Shown here piece after piece: positions 52,743 to 61,757 of a stretch of DNA of 64,000 nt (position 1 is its first letter; each line of letters opens with the position of its first letter). The notes beneath the pieces are model-generated. The model saw only the letters and a list, made by a program, of their open reading frames with translations, searched no databases and had not been told where the DNA came from. The stretch spans positions 51,912 to 115,911 of the forward strand of contig NZ_JAFEIG010000011.1 in the NCBI RefSeq assembly GCF_017495225.1, in the 5' to 3' direction. The translations under genes were made by a program, and so were the position numbers. Origin of the DNA: Daejeonella sp. (GTDB taxonomy: Bacteria > Bacteroidota > Bacteroidia > Sphingobacteriales > Sphingobacteriaceae).

Positions 52743-53314
52743 TCGACTAATTTCTGGAGTTCTGAATACAAACGCTGTGTTGGTAAACCCACAATATTGC
52801 TATAAGAACCATGAATTTTCTCTACCGCCACTAAGCCTATCCATTCCTGAATGCCGTAAGCACCAGCCTTATCCATTGGCGAATAAGTTGAAATATAATG
52901 CCTTATCTGCTCATCGCTTAAGGTTTTAAAAAAGACTTCAGAAATCTCATAAAAGCTAGTAAGCTGATGATTTTTCAAAAGGCAAACTGCTGTAATTACT
53001 TCATGCCTTTTGCCAGATAAATCAGAGAGAATTTCGAAGGCATGTTCTTCATTTTCGGGCTTTCCTAATATTTTACCGTCCAAACAAACAATCGTATCGG
53101 CAGTAATAACAATTTCATCATGGATTACTTCATCAAATGCCTTGGCTTTTTTCTCGGCAATATGAACAGCAATTTCTGTGGGAATAAGTCCCTCTGGATA
53201 AGTCTCATCCACATCTCTAAGCACCACTTTAAAGTCGATGCCCATTAATTGGAGCAGTTCTTGCCTACGCGGTGATTTTGAAGCTAAAATTATGGGTGAA
53301 ATTTTGTTGAGCAT
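52739..53314 (-). CDS. maf: Maf-like nucleotide pyrophosphatase
   Basis: 191 residues. ILASKSPRRQELLQLMG, the ITADTIVCLDGKILGKP metal-binding region and DKAGAYGIQEWIG are all present. Hydrolyses non-canonical or modified nucleoside triphosphates (dTTP/UTP-type or m7GTP subfamily). Its -7 box (53331-53338) overlaps the T-rich flank of the terminator that ends the upstream kdsC transcript. Confidence 0.94.
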   Translation of the reverse strand: MLNKISPIILASKSPRRQELLQLMGIDFKVVLRDVDETYPEGLIPTEIAVHIAEKKAKAFDEVIHDEIVITADTIVCLDGKILGKPENEEHAFEILSDLSGKRHEVITAVCLLKNHQLTSFYEISEVFFKTLSDEQIRHYISTYSPMDKAGAYGIQEWIGLVAVEKIHGSYSNIVGLPTQRLYSELQKLVD

Positions 53315-53330
53315 ATCCAGATATTTTGGT

Positions 53331-53338
53331 CAAAAATA
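53331..53338 (-). promoter_or_regulatory. -7 box (TATTTTTG) of maf
   Basis: Exact TAnnTTTG on the minus strand, lying in the T-run immediately after the kdsC terminator stem. The predicted leader is about 10 nt. Confidence 0.5.
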
Positions 53339-53339
53339 A

Positions 53340-53364
53340 GAAAAGCGGCCGAAAGCCGCTTTTC
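53340..53364 (-). terminator. Terminator downstream of kdsC
   Basis: GAAAAGCGGC-CGAAA-GCCGCTTTTC (listed on the plus strand; self-complementary, 10-bp perfect stem). On the minus strand it is followed by TTATTTTTG. The 187 bp between this and the kdsC stop hold nothing recognisable. Confidence 0.85.
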
Positions 53365-53551
53365 AATTCAAAATTTTAATTTTTTATTCCTCATTCTGGC
53401 TCGATCTTGCTCAAGAATTACCTCAAAGTCTTTCCTTGAGCAAAAGCGAAAATTGAAACACTAATTAAGAGCCCCCAAGTCAAGAATATTTTTTTCTTCT
53501 ATTATTTAAAAAGAGAAAAGAATATACGAAAAAAAGATGAATTTGTCAATT

Positions 53552-54085
53552 TTATTTAGTTGCAGAACCATCATCAGCAGATGGAAGCTGATCATGCCAA
53601 AGATTTTGAATCTTTAGTACTTTTTCAATAATGTCGCGCACACAACCCTCTCCCCCATTTTTGGGAGAAATATAGTGTGAAATTGCCTTAATTTCTTCGA
53701 TGGCATCAGCGGGGCAGACTGCCAATCCGGCGAGTTTCATCACTTGAAGATCAGGCATATCATCACCTACAAATAATACTTGTTCTGGAGATAAATTATT
53801 CTCAAGGAGATACTTATTATACACCTCGATCTTTGAATCTAGTCCGAGGAAAACATCCTCAATACCTAAACCCTTTAAACGGTATTCAACACCTTTAGAA
53901 CGTGCGCCAGAAAGTGCGGCAAGCTTCAAACCCCTTTTAACAGCGAGTTGGAGCGCATAACCATCTTTAATATTAAACTGACGCAGTTGCTCTCCAGATT
54001 CGGTAAGCAATAAAATCCCATTAGTAAGCACACCATCTACATCCAGAAGAATAGCTTTAATATGTTTAAGTTTTTCTAGAAACAT
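53552..54085 (-). CDS. kdsC: KdsC-type HAD phosphatase (KDO 8-phosphate phosphatase)
   Basis: 177 residues, small tetrameric C0-type HAD without cap. Nucleophile and acid in AILLDVDGVLTNG (Asp15, Asp17); FNIKDGYALQLAVKRGLKLAALSG carries the second motif, and FVGDDMPDLQVMKLAGLAVCPADA the metal-binding motif. Makes KDO for lipopolysaccharide. Follows iscX and fdx on the same strand; kdsC near a DUF2520 gene is a frequent Bacteroidota arrangement. Confidence 0.88.
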   Translation of the reverse strand: MFLEKLKHIKAILLDVDGVLTNGILLLTESGEQLRQFNIKDGYALQLAVKRGLKLAALSGARSKGVEYRLKGLGIEDVFLGLDSKIEVYNKYLLENNLSPEQVLFVGDDMPDLQVMKLAGLAVCPADAIEEIKAISHYISPKNGGEGCVRDIIEKVLKIQNLWHDQLPSADDGSATK

Positions 54086-54128
54086 ATTTAGGGTCTTTTG
54101 TGGATTATAAATTAATGCTTAAGATATA

Positions 54129-54371
54129 TTACTGATTATCACGCCATTCGTAAACCCAGGCGGACTGAATTTGCTCTAAATGCCCTTCATTGCTTTCTTC
54201 GCGAGTACCGGCAAAGTTTGGCAGACTTAAAACCCATTCAAGAAGGTCGGTAAACCTGATTCTATAGATTTTTGATTCACCGAAATCATCGCCAAACTTC
54301 TCATAAAGTCCCATAGCAATATCTTCATGGTCATTCCAATGAATTGGTAATTCAAATTTATCGTTTGCCAT
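54129..54371 (-). CDS. iscX: Fe-S assembly protein IscX
   Basis: 80 residues, acidic. The conserved pattern W-x-D/DxxDIA...L, IRFTDLLEWVLSLPNFAGTREESNEGHLEQIQSAWV matches IscX (YfhJ), which modulates cysteine desulfurase IscS and may carry iron. The 15-residue N-terminal extension (ANDKFELPIHWNDHE) is longer than in E. coli. It lies 10 bp after the Isc-type ferredoxin gene, the same order as in isc operons, but iscS, iscU and hscA are absent here. Confidence 0.88.
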   Translation of the reverse strand: MANDKFELPIHWNDHEDIAMGLYEKFGDDFGESKIYRIRFTDLLEWVLSLPNFAGTREESNEGHLEQIQSAWVYEWRDNQ

Positions 54372-54381
54372 TTCTTATTTA

Positions 54382-54714
54382 TTAATGTCCTAAAAATTGA
54401 TGCTGATCAGGAAGAGTAACTTCAATATCACCGTTTATCACAACACATTGACATCCTAATCGGGAGTTTATGCGTGGATTTATTGCGCGATCTATAAAAT
54501 CTTCTTCTTTATCTGAAATCTCTTGTAGAAAATCCATGCCTGAATTTACATATACTTGGCAGGTACTGCAACCGCAAACACCGCCACAATTATGCTGTAG
54601 TTCTATCCCATTATCGAGACAAACATCCAAAACCGACTCTCCTTCAGCGATGGGTAACTCCAAAGATGGCTTTGAAGTTTCCTCAAAATTGATTTTTAAC
54701 TTAAAAATGTTCAT
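54382..54714 (-). CDS. fdx: Isc-type [2Fe-2S] ferredoxin
   Basis: 110 residues, adrenodoxin-like. Cluster ligands Cys43, Cys49, Cys52 (HNCGGVCGCSTCQVYV) and Cys88 (NSRLGCQCVV), the spacing of Fdx from isc operons. Donates electrons for Fe-S cluster assembly. The -7 box on this strand ends only 5 nt before the ATG, so the mRNA is predicted to be leaderless. Followed by iscX. Confidence 0.92.
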   Translation of the reverse strand: MNIFKLKINFEETSKPSLELPIAEGESVLDVCLDNGIELQHNCGGVCGCSTCQVYVNSGMDFLQEISDKEEDFIDRAINPRINSRLGCQCVVINGDIEVTLPDQHQFLGH

Positions 54715-54719
54715 TGATG

Positions 54720-54727
54720 CAAAAATA
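54720..54727 (-). promoter_or_regulatory. -7 box (TATTTTTG) of fdx, predicted leaderless
   Basis: Exact TAnnTTTG on the minus strand ending 5 nt before ATG 54714. Confidence 0.55.
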
Positions 54728-54738
54728 GCAATTTAAAT

Positions 54739-55515
54739 TCAGCCTTTCGAACGCTCTTGCAAATTGACTATGCTCTGACTTAATTTTTTATAGATATCCT
54801 GCATTTCAGGATTGTTTTTCAATAGGTCGAGATGAGCATTTACAGTTTCCTGATCACCGCGCGAAGCCGGACCGGTTTGCATTTTTAAAGGATCATTCGA
54901 TTGAACTTTAGCTGCTGTTTCGGCAATTAAAGGCCTTAAAAGATCAAAATCTAGGTTCTGTTCTTTCAATAATTCTTGCCCTAGGGCATAAAGATGATTA
55001 CTGAAATTACAAGCAAATACAGCCGCAATATGCAATGATTTTCTTTGTTCAGAACTTAATTCAATCACCCTTTCTGAAAGACGATCAGCAATAGCATGGA
55101 TTGTAGATGTTACTTCTGGGGTATTTCCTTCAATAGCAAATGGAATTTGTCTGAAATCTACCACCTTTGTCTTTGAGAATGTTTGTAATGGATATAAAAC
55201 ACCATATTTTGAGGATGAACCCTCTAAAACATCTATTCCAGTCGAACCAGAGGTATGAACAATTAACTTATCACTAACTTTTAATTCACGAGCTAGTACA
55301 TTGATAGCCTCATCTTTTACCGAAATAATGTATAGATCTGCTTTTCTATCCAAATAATCAAAATCTGAAATAGCTGTTGCAGCCAAATTATCGGCAAGCT
55401 CGCTTGCATGCTCAATATCACGGCTCCAAACCTGAACAATATCTTGTCCCGCTAATTTGAAGGCACGACCCAATTGCGTAGCTACATTGCCGCTACCAAG
55501 CAATACAATATTCAT
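54739..55515 (-). CDS. Rossmann-fold DUF2520 oxidoreductase-like protein
   Basis: 258 residues. N-terminal NAD(P)-binding fold IVLLGSGNVATQLGRAFKLAG, then LYIISVKDEAINVLARE and VHTSGSTGIDVL. The helical C-terminal DUF2520 domain (about 120-258) includes HIAAVFACNFSNHLYALGQELL. Resembles pyrroline-5-carboxylate-reductase-like and F420-dependent oxidoreductase folds; the reaction is unknown. Starts on the last base of the ccmF stop (1-nt overlap). Confidence 0.85.
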   Translation of the reverse strand: MNIVLLGSGNVATQLGRAFKLAGQDIVQVWSRDIEHASELADNLAATAISDFDYLDRKADLYIISVKDEAINVLARELKVSDKLIVHTSGSTGIDVLEGSSSKYGVLYPLQTFSKTKVVDFRQIPFAIEGNTPEVTSTIHAIADRLSERVIELSSEQRKSLHIAAVFACNFSNHLYALGQELLKEQNLDFDLLRPLIAETAAKVQSNDPLKMQTGPASRGDQETVNAHLDLLKNNPEMQDIYKKLSQSIVNLQERSKG

Positions 55516-57980
55516 TAGGCTTGCTTAAATTCTTTGTTCCTACGGAAAATTGATAAAATGAAGCCAATCACCATAATGATTGTACCACCCCAGAATAAAT
55601 TAATGTATGGGAACTCAATGGCCTTTAATACTACCCAAGCCTTTTCAGCTTTAGGTTTCTGATAAAGCATTAACTCCAATTTATTTTTATCAGGGAAAAC
55701 ATTGGTGAAACGAAATTTTAAGCCCTTTTCATCCACTTTTTTACCAAAATCAAATTTAGAACCATCTTTTAACATGTAAATTGGCTCTGAAGGATATGTT
55801 TTACCGTCCGAATTGACTTCCAACTGCAAACCGATGGCAATATCATTCTCGCCAAGAGGAATATTTTGAACTTTTGCATCCCGATTTATCCCTTTCACCA
55901 CAATATATCCTTCTCTAAATCTTAGGGTATCGCCGATATTTATTTCATAGGTTACAGGCTTCTCATAATTCTCATCATCCGAATGACCTTCATGCTCTTC
56001 ATGATCTTCCTCTTTAAGAGGAACGCTACTTACGTGCGTATAAATATCATGGAACAAATAATGCTTGGTATCTGGAGATGCAATAATCTGTCGCATTTTA
56101 GCATTAACCTGAGCATTTGGATAAAGAGTAAAATTCTCCTTTTCCTTACCTGATTTTTCGTCTAAAACCTTATAATTGATTCTATAATAGGTATTTACAC
56201 CCTCTACCGAATCACCTAAATAGGTTACAGTATAACGATCCATTTTTACTGGTTCATCTTGGTAAAGAATAATATTTTCACGAGGATTATTGTTTTTTGC
56301 GAACTCATCACCAAAGCCAATCCCGGTATTATTGATGGAAACCACTTTATTTGTTGCGGCAGCTACGAGAGCACCGACTAATAAAAGAGCGAATCCGATA
56401 TGTGCTACTGCCGAACCTGCTAAACGCCATTTACCAGCAAAAGCATCACCTAAAATTCTGGCATTGGCAACAATTGAAAATATAGCCGCAAAAGTTAAGA
56501 GGATATACATCACATTAGAATAGATATTCATGATGTAAACTGCCGCTGCGGTAATAAAAATAGATAAGACAAAAGAAACAGAAATACTGATGTAAAACTT
56601 CTTAGGATCTGTTTTCTTATACTTCAAATATTGAGAAAAAGCCGAAATTATGGCAATAACTACTGCAAAAGGTACCTGCCATTTATTATAATGTGCGATA
56701 ACATCAGCTGGAGGTGCAATTTCTGTCCCGAATACTGCATTAAACACCGGAACCGACGTAGAAGCTAGAATTTGCAAGCAAGCGATTGAAATGACTAAAG
56801 CCCCAATGAACAACCAAAATTCGCGGGAATAGGTCTCCTCATCTTTTTTAGTAATAGGAAGCTCCTTCCAGCGAATAACCAGAAAGAAAATAGATAGGAA
56901 AAAGAAGACGAAAATATATAAAACAAGATGCCAAAACATCCCTAAATCTGTAAATGAATGTACAGAAGTTTCACCTAAAATACCGCTTCTAGTTAAGAAT
57001 GAAGCATATAAAACTAGCACAAAGCTAATTAGAACTAGGAAAGTAGCTGTAAAATATGAGTGTCCAGAATTCTTGTAAGCAATTAAAACGTGTACCGCTG
57101 CAATGAGAGTCAGCCAAGGTATAATGGAAGCATTTTCTACAGGATCCCAAGCCCAGAAGCCACCAAAGTTTAGTGCCTCATAAGCCCAGAATGAACCCAT
57201 GATGATACCTGTACCCAAAATCATTACCGCGAATAAAGTCCAAGGTAAAGCAGGCTTAACCCATTCAGAATATCTCTTTTCCCATAGTCCCCCGATTGCA
57301 TAAGCAAAAGGAACAATCATAGATGCAAAGCCTAAAAACAAGGTTGGTGGGTGAATAACCATCCAATAGTTCTGGAGCAAAGGGTTAAGACCATTACCAT
57401 CAGTTATTACACTTAAATAATCGCCACGCTGAAAAATCGGCCCAGGCATTGCATCTCTCAATAAAATAAAAGGAGAGCTACCAATTTTAAGTCCGAAAAC
57501 CTCCACCCCTACAAGCATCGAAGCAATAAATGCTTGAGATAACATCATGATAGTCATGACAGAGTTTTCCCAAGATTTGGCTCTCTTAAAAATAATAAAA
57601 CCTAAGAAAGACTGCCAAAACATCCAAAGCCAGAAACTACCTTCTTGTCCTTCCCAAAAAGAAGAGATGATGTAGTAAACAGGCAAAATTTTAGATGAAT
57701 GCGCCCATGCATAGTGATATTCGAATAGATGATTGTAAATGATATAATAAAGCGAAGAGCCGATACCAATTACAGCTAGAATATTGATAAGAAAAGCAAG
57801 TCTTGCAATTTTCTTCCATCCTTCAGAGCTTGCTCTAACAAGCGAATCTTTTGAAAGATTTGTAGTCGTAGCAAAATAATATGCAATAGTTGACAGCAAG
57901 GCTGTGCAAAACGATAAAACGATAAAGAATTGACCAATCTTTCCAGGAAGAAGGTTTTCTCCAATAAATTGTATATCCAT
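55515..57980 (-). CDS. ccmF: Cytochrome c maturation haem lyase CcmF (CcsA/CcmF family)
   Basis: 821 residues with about 14-15 membrane helices. The haem-handling WWD domain reads WAYEALNFGGFWAWDPVENASIIPW. A long C-terminal periplasmic part (about 545-790) contains the His/Glu-rich EEDHEEHEGHSDDENYEKP; a last membrane helix precedes FRRNKEFKQA. Attaches haem to CxxCH motifs of apocytochromes, taking it from holo-CcmE encoded 6 bp upstream. Confidence 0.93.
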   Translation of the reverse strand: MDIQFIGENLLPGKIGQFFIVLSFCTALLSTIAYYFATTTNLSKDSLVRASSEGWKKIARLAFLINILAVIGIGSSLYYIIYNHLFEYHYAWAHSSKILPVYYIISSFWEGQEGSFWLWMFWQSFLGFIIFKRAKSWENSVMTIMMLSQAFIASMLVGVEVFGLKIGSSPFILLRDAMPGPIFQRGDYLSVITDGNGLNPLLQNYWMVIHPPTLFLGFASMIVPFAYAIGGLWEKRYSEWVKPALPWTLFAVMILGTGIIMGSFWAYEALNFGGFWAWDPVENASIIPWLTLIAAVHVLIAYKNSGHSYFTATFLVLISFVLVLYASFLTRSGILGETSVHSFTDLGMFWHLVLYIFVFFFLSIFFLVIRWKELPITKKDEETYSREFWLFIGALVISIACLQILASTSVPVFNAVFGTEIAPPADVIAHYNKWQVPFAVVIAIISAFSQYLKYKKTDPKKFYISISVSFVLSIFITAAAVYIMNIYSNVMYILLTFAAIFSIVANARILGDAFAGKWRLAGSAVAHIGFALLLVGALVAAATNKVVSINNTGIGFGDEFAKNNNPRENIILYQDEPVKMDRYTVTYLGDSVEGVNTYYRINYKVLDEKSGKEKENFTLYPNAQVNAKMRQIIASPDTKHYLFHDIYTHVSSVPLKEEDHEEHEGHSDDENYEKPVTYEINIGDTLRFREGYIVVKGINRDAKVQNIPLGENDIAIGLQLEVNSDGKTYPSEPIYMLKDGSKFDFGKKVDEKGLKFRFTNVFPDKNKLELMLYQKPKAEKAWVVLKAIEFPYINLFWGGTIIMVIGFILSIFRRNKEFKQA

Positions 57981-57986
57981 TAAGAT

Positions 57987-58397
57987 TTAATTTTGGGCGG
58001 TGGTAGCCGAAACTTCAGTAACTTCTACCTCATCGGCTGTATATTTCGATGGGCATTTCATTAAAATTTTTGAGGCATGAAACTCATTACCAACCATTTT
58101 ACCGGTTAAAACTATTTGTTCAGATCGCTCAAAATCTTGAGGCTTTGATCCATTAAACACCACTTTACTCTCACGCCCTTCATTGTCGCGCATGTAGAAT
58201 GCAAAGTAATTAGCATCTTGCTTAGGATCATAAAAAAGCTCTTTTTCTTTGTTTAGCTGACCAACAACATGTAATTCTGAAGTCGACTCTTTGGCATCTT
58301 TAAATGAGCCATAGGTGCTAGAATCAGCATATGTGCTAATAATTATACCAATCGCTAATGCGATTATTAAAATACCTGCTATAGAACTCTTCTTCAT
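57987..58397 (-). CDS. ccmE: Haem chaperone CcmE, CxxxY variant
   Basis: 136 residues. N-terminal membrane anchor (about 6-22), then an OB-fold beta domain (ELHVVGQLNKEKE...YFAFYMRDNEG...IVLTGKMVGNEFHASKILMKCPSKY). Classic CcmE binds haem covalently through His in HxxxY. Here the motif is Cys115-Pro-Ser-Lys-Tyr119, the CxxxY type described in some bacteria and archaea. Followed by ccmF (6 bp). Own -7 box at 58433-58440. Confidence 0.92.
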   Translation of the reverse strand: MKKSSIAGILIIALAIGIIISTYADSSTYGSFKDAKESTSELHVVGQLNKEKELFYDPKQDANYFAFYMRDNEGRESKVVFNGSKPQDFERSEQIVLTGKMVGNEFHASKILMKCPSKYTADEVEVTEVSATTAQN

Positions 58398-58432
58398 GGC
58401 ACTCGGTTTATATAACGAATCAAATAATAATG

Positions 58433-58440
58433 CAAAAATA
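58433..58440 (-). promoter_or_regulatory. -7 box (TATTTTTG) of the ccmE-ccmF unit
   Basis: Exact TAnnTTTG on the minus strand, 35 nt before the ccmE ATG and downstream of the gdhA terminator, so ccmE-ccmF-DUF2520 can be transcribed separately from gdhA. Confidence 0.55.
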
Positions 58441-58506
58441 CTAATTAGTAAACATTGGGAGTAAATATAACAAGAATGTTTCTATATTAGAATCATTCTA
58501 AATAAA

Positions 58507-58538
58507 AATGGAGCGAAATATTTAAATCCCGCTCCATT
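58507..58538 (-). terminator. Terminator of the glutamate dehydrogenase gene
   Basis: AATGGAGCG and CGCTCCATT, a 9-bp perfect stem, followed on the minus strand by TTTTATTT. Confidence 0.85.
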
Positions 58539-58557
58539 CCCAATATAAAAAGACCAA

Positions 58558-59994
58558 TTATGGCCAAATTCCCATGTTCATATATGAAATTGCAACCTTA
58601 TCGATTGAGCTTACAAAAGCGGCAGTTCTTAATCCATCAATTTTAGGATTAGCCATTTGCACATCTCTAATTTCATGGTAAGATCTAATCATGGTATCTT
58701 CCAATCCAGAATTTACTAATTCAAGTTCGGTAGCACCTTTAATAATCAGACTTCTTTGTACCGCATCAAGAGTAACACCTGTAGTTTTTTCAACCATGTT
58801 AACCAAGTTTAGGTTAGCATTTTCTTCATAGCGCTTATCCATTCTTCCGAAAGCAACATGCGAAAGATTTTTAAGCCACTCAAAATACGAAACTGTTACT
58901 CCACCGGCATTACAGTACATATCTGGTATAATGATACAACCTCTATTCATTAATACTTCCGCTGCTTCGGGAGTTGTTGGTCCGTTAGCCGCTTCAGCAA
59001 TAATTTTAGCCTTGATATTAGCCACATTGCTAATTGTAATTTGATTCTCTAATGCTGCAGGCACTAGGATATCACAATCTTGCTCTAATCCTTCGGCAGA
59101 GTTTTTAAATTCTTTTTGAGCACCCGGAAAACCTAAAATTGAGCCTGTCATTTTACGATGCGTAAACACCTCATCTAGATTTAGGCCTGAAGAATTATAG
59201 ATTGCACCTTCGTACTCGCAAATTCCGACTACCGTAGCACCAAATTCAATTAGATACTTAATGGTATGATATCCCACATTACCAAGACCTTGAACAATTA
59301 CGCGCTTACCCGACATGCCGGCGGTAAGACCCATTTTCTTCATGTCTTCTGCGATATCAACGCACTCGCGAATGGAGATAGCTACTCCGCGACCAGTTGC
59401 TTCTTTTCTACCGGCAATGCCATGCAATGCCAAAGGCTTTCCAGTAACACAACCCAAAGCATCCAACTGACCAGGATTCATTGTTTGGTAAGTATCAGCA
59501 ATCCAGCTCATTTCACGCTCACCTGATCCATAATCTGGAGCTGGTACGTCAATTGCGGGACCGATAAAATTCTTTTTTATTAATTCAACAGTGTACCTAC
59601 GAGTAATGGTCTCAAGTTCGGCAGTGGTGTATTCTTTAGGATTAATTTTTATCCCACCCTTTGCACCACCAAAAGGAACATTTACAATGGCACATTTGTA
59701 GGTCATTAATGCTGCAAGTGCCATTACTTCATCCTCATTCACCATTTCGCTGTAGCGAATACCACCTTTTGTTGGCGATTTATGATGTGAATGCTCTACC
59801 CTCCAGGCGTCAATAACCTCGAAACCATTTCCTCTGCGAATTGGGAAACGAAAACGATAAACACTATTGCATGATCTGATTTGGTCAAGCAATCCTTCAG
59901 GATGAGAAGTAAATTGTGCTGCATGATCAAAAAACTGGCAAACATCACCGAAAAACGATGTATCTGAGTGCGCTGCGTCTATAGACTTAGCCAT
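58558..59994 (-). CDS. gdhA: Glutamate dehydrogenase (Glu/Leu/Phe/Val family)
   Basis: Interconverts glutamate and 2-oxoglutarate plus ammonia. 478 residues. [15 protein letters not shown] (70-84), [23 protein letters not shown] with Lys100 and Lys112 of the active site, [18 protein letters not shown], and the Rossmann segment [15 protein letters not shown]. Specificity (NAD or NADP) not decidable. It sits inside the ccm cluster but has its own terminator, and a near-consensus box (CAACTTTG, 60035-60042) lies upstream. Confidence 0.94.
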   Translation of the reverse strand: MAKSIDAAHSDTSFFGDVCQFFDHAAQFTSHPEGLLDQIRSCNSVYRFRFPIRRGNGFEVIDAWRVEHSHHKSPTKGGIRYSEMVNEDEVMALAALMTYKCAIVNVPFGGAKGGIKINPKEYTTAELETITRRYTVELIKKNFIGPAIDVPAPDYGSGEREMSWIADTYQTMNPGQLDALGCVTGKPLALHGIAGRKEATGRGVAISIRECVDIAEDMKKMGLTAGMSGKRVIVQGLGNVGYHTIKYLIEFGATVVGICEYEGAIYNSSGLNLDEVFTHRKMTGSILGFPGAQKEFKNSAEGLEQDCDILVPAALENQITISNVANIKAKIIAEAANGPTTPEAAEVLMNRGCIIIPDMYCNAGGVTVSYFEWLKNLSHVAFGRMDKRYEENANLNLVNMVEKTTGVTLDAVQRSLIIKGATELELVNSGLEDTMIRSYHEIRDVQMANPKIDGLRTAAFVSSIDKVAISYMNMGIWP

Positions 59995-60148
59995 AAAATT
60001 AATTTATAAGTTTGAATAATTGGTTTTTCTGGTACAAAGTTGAAAGAAAAAAGTCGATACTTAAAATGAAAATTACTTAGTGTATAAAGTACATATTCAT
60101 CGAAAACAGAAAAATCTTATTTTAAAGATTTTAAAGCTTGATTTTCGA

Positions 60149-60361
60149 CTATTTTTGCTTCTCAATTTTTTTTAATCGATTATCAATTGAGAACAAATAA
60201 ATTGCAATTCCTATGAAAATAACTGCAAGAACCATCACTACTACATAGATTTTCCCTGATTCTCTGAGTTCGGTTGCCATATCAACCCCATTCGAGTTTT
60301 GAGCAAAAGCTACTATTGATAATGATAAGATAAAACAAATTGCGAGGATAACACTTTTCAT
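60149..60361 (-). CDS. ccmD: CcmD-like small membrane protein
   Basis: 70 residues. N-terminal signal-like segment (1-20), then a membrane helix (about 38-58: IYVVVMVLAVIFIGIAIYLF) and a basic tail LKKIEKQK. CcmD helps release holo-CcmE from CcmABC. Sequence similarity is too low to decide alone; identification rests on size, topology and position 51 bp after ccmC. Confidence 0.75.
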   Translation of the reverse strand: MKSVILAICFILSLSIVAFAQNSNGVDMATELRESGKIYVVVMVLAVIFIGIAIYLFSIDNRLKKIEKQK

Positions 60362-60412
60362 GTGGCAAGAATTTAATTTAAAAATTTGTTTATATTTTTT
60401 ATTTAAAAGAAA

Positions 60413-61102
60413 TTAATTTTCTCCTAGTGTTTTATTTTCAATTTTCCGAATACGGTATCGAATATTTGTAATCCAAACACCCATTAATATCCAACCTAAA
60501 ACTGCGGGATAAAATACAGGTCTCAATTCTGGAGCCATATCCTTTGTATTAAAGCCTGGGTTTCCTCCGTTTCCGGGATGCAGCGAATCGGTTAATCGTG
60601 GTAAAATAAATAGTAATACCACCATAATTGGGAAGGCAAAAATATTATAAACAGAAGATATTCTGCCACGTTTTTGTTCTTCTTCAAGAGAATTTCGCAG
60701 GACTAAATAAGCTAGGTACACGAGTAGTGCAATTGCAGCACTATTTTGTTTCGGATCATTACTCCAAGCCTCCCCCCATGTAAATTTGGCCCATACTGCA
60801 CCAGTAACAAGTCCTAATACGCCAAAAACAATGCCAACATTGGCACTTTCAACAGCCATTAAATCATCATTTTCGTTGGAATTCCGCAAGTAACGTACAC
60901 TGTAAACAAATGAAATTGTTAACATCACAATCATAGAGAACCACATAGGCACATGAAAGTGAATATTGCGAATAGTTTCATTTAAAATTGGCTTCGCGGG
61001 AACATGAAAAAGAAAACCAGCAATTATGGAGAATAGTACAAGAAGTACAGCCAAAATCTTCCACCAACTTTTATTCATAGCATTGTATTTTAATCGCGCC
61101 AA
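60413..61102 (-). CDS. ccmC: Haem exporter/handling protein CcmC
   Basis: 229 residues, six membrane helices. The WWD-like loop is FTWGEAWSNDPKQNSAAIALLVYLAYLVLR, with conserved His in FHVPMWFSM and LHPGNGGNPGF regions. Loads haem on CcmE. Its start overlaps the end of ccmB by 13 nt. Confidence 0.92.
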   Translation of the reverse strand: MARLKYNAMNKSWWKILAVLLVLFSIIAGFLFHVPAKPILNETIRNIHFHVPMWFSMIVMLTISFVYSVRYLRNSNENDDLMAVESANVGIVFGVLGLVTGAVWAKFTWGEAWSNDPKQNSAAIALLVYLAYLVLRNSLEEEQKRGRISSVYNIFAFPIMVVLLFILPRLTDSLHPGNGGNPGFNTKDMAPELRPVFYPAVLGWILMGVWITNIRYRIRKIENKTLGEN

Positions 61103-61752
61103 AGGTAAGGAAATAACAATAAAGAAGTAGTGACTACAATCACATTTATAGCCAAAATAACGCCAATTTCATCATAAGAAACCGACCTATCTAGACCATC
61201 CATTGCATTTTTTGAGAATTTGATCAAAACAACCAGCAAAGGAATAACCAATGGAAAACTTAAAATAGCCATTAGTCCGCCACCATTACTCGCCTTCGAA
61301 GCAATTCCAGAAATCATCGTGAAAATGGAAGCAAAACTGATGCTTCCCAGCAATACTGAAAGCAGATAAAACATCGGGTCGCCCATAGGATTATTGAAAA
61401 CGAGGGAATAAAAGCCCAATGCTATCATCGAAAGGAGAATCATCAGGAAAATATTATAAATTATTTTGGAGATGATGATTGCCTTCGGACTAGCGATGGT
61501 ATAATAATAAAGCTGTCTGGCGCGACTTTCCTGAATAAAACTTTTGGTAATTGCATTTACAGAGGCAAAGAGCATAATTATCCAGAATAGGGCATTCCAA
61601 GTCTGGGCGCTACTAACCTGACGAAAAGCTAAGTAGCAGACAAAAACGGTAGAAACCACGTATAAAAGTATTCCGTTCAAAGCATATTTTGAACGCAATT
61701 CAAGCATGATTTCCTTCCGGATTAAGAACTTTATTTGATTAAATAAATCCAT
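61090..61752 (-). CDS. ccmB: Haem exporter subunit CcmB
   Basis: 220 residues with six membrane helices and the family pattern IRKEIMLELRSKYALNGILLYVV ... FIQESRARQLYYYTIASPKAIIISKIIYN. Normally pairs with the ATPase CcmA; no ccmA is adjacent. First gene of ccmB-ccmC-ccmD. The -7 box ends 5 nt before its ATG. Confidence 0.92.
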   Translation of the reverse strand: MDLFNQIKFLIRKEIMLELRSKYALNGILLYVVSTVFVCYLAFRQVSSAQTWNALFWIIMLFASVNAITKSFIQESRARQLYYYTIASPKAIIISKIIYNIFLMILLSMIALGFYSLVFNNPMGDPMFYLLSVLLGSISFASIFTMISGIASKASNGGGLMAILSFPLVIPLLVVLIKFSKNAMDGLDRSVSYDEIGVILAINVIVVTTSLLLFPYLWRD

Positions 61753-61757
61753 CGCGA

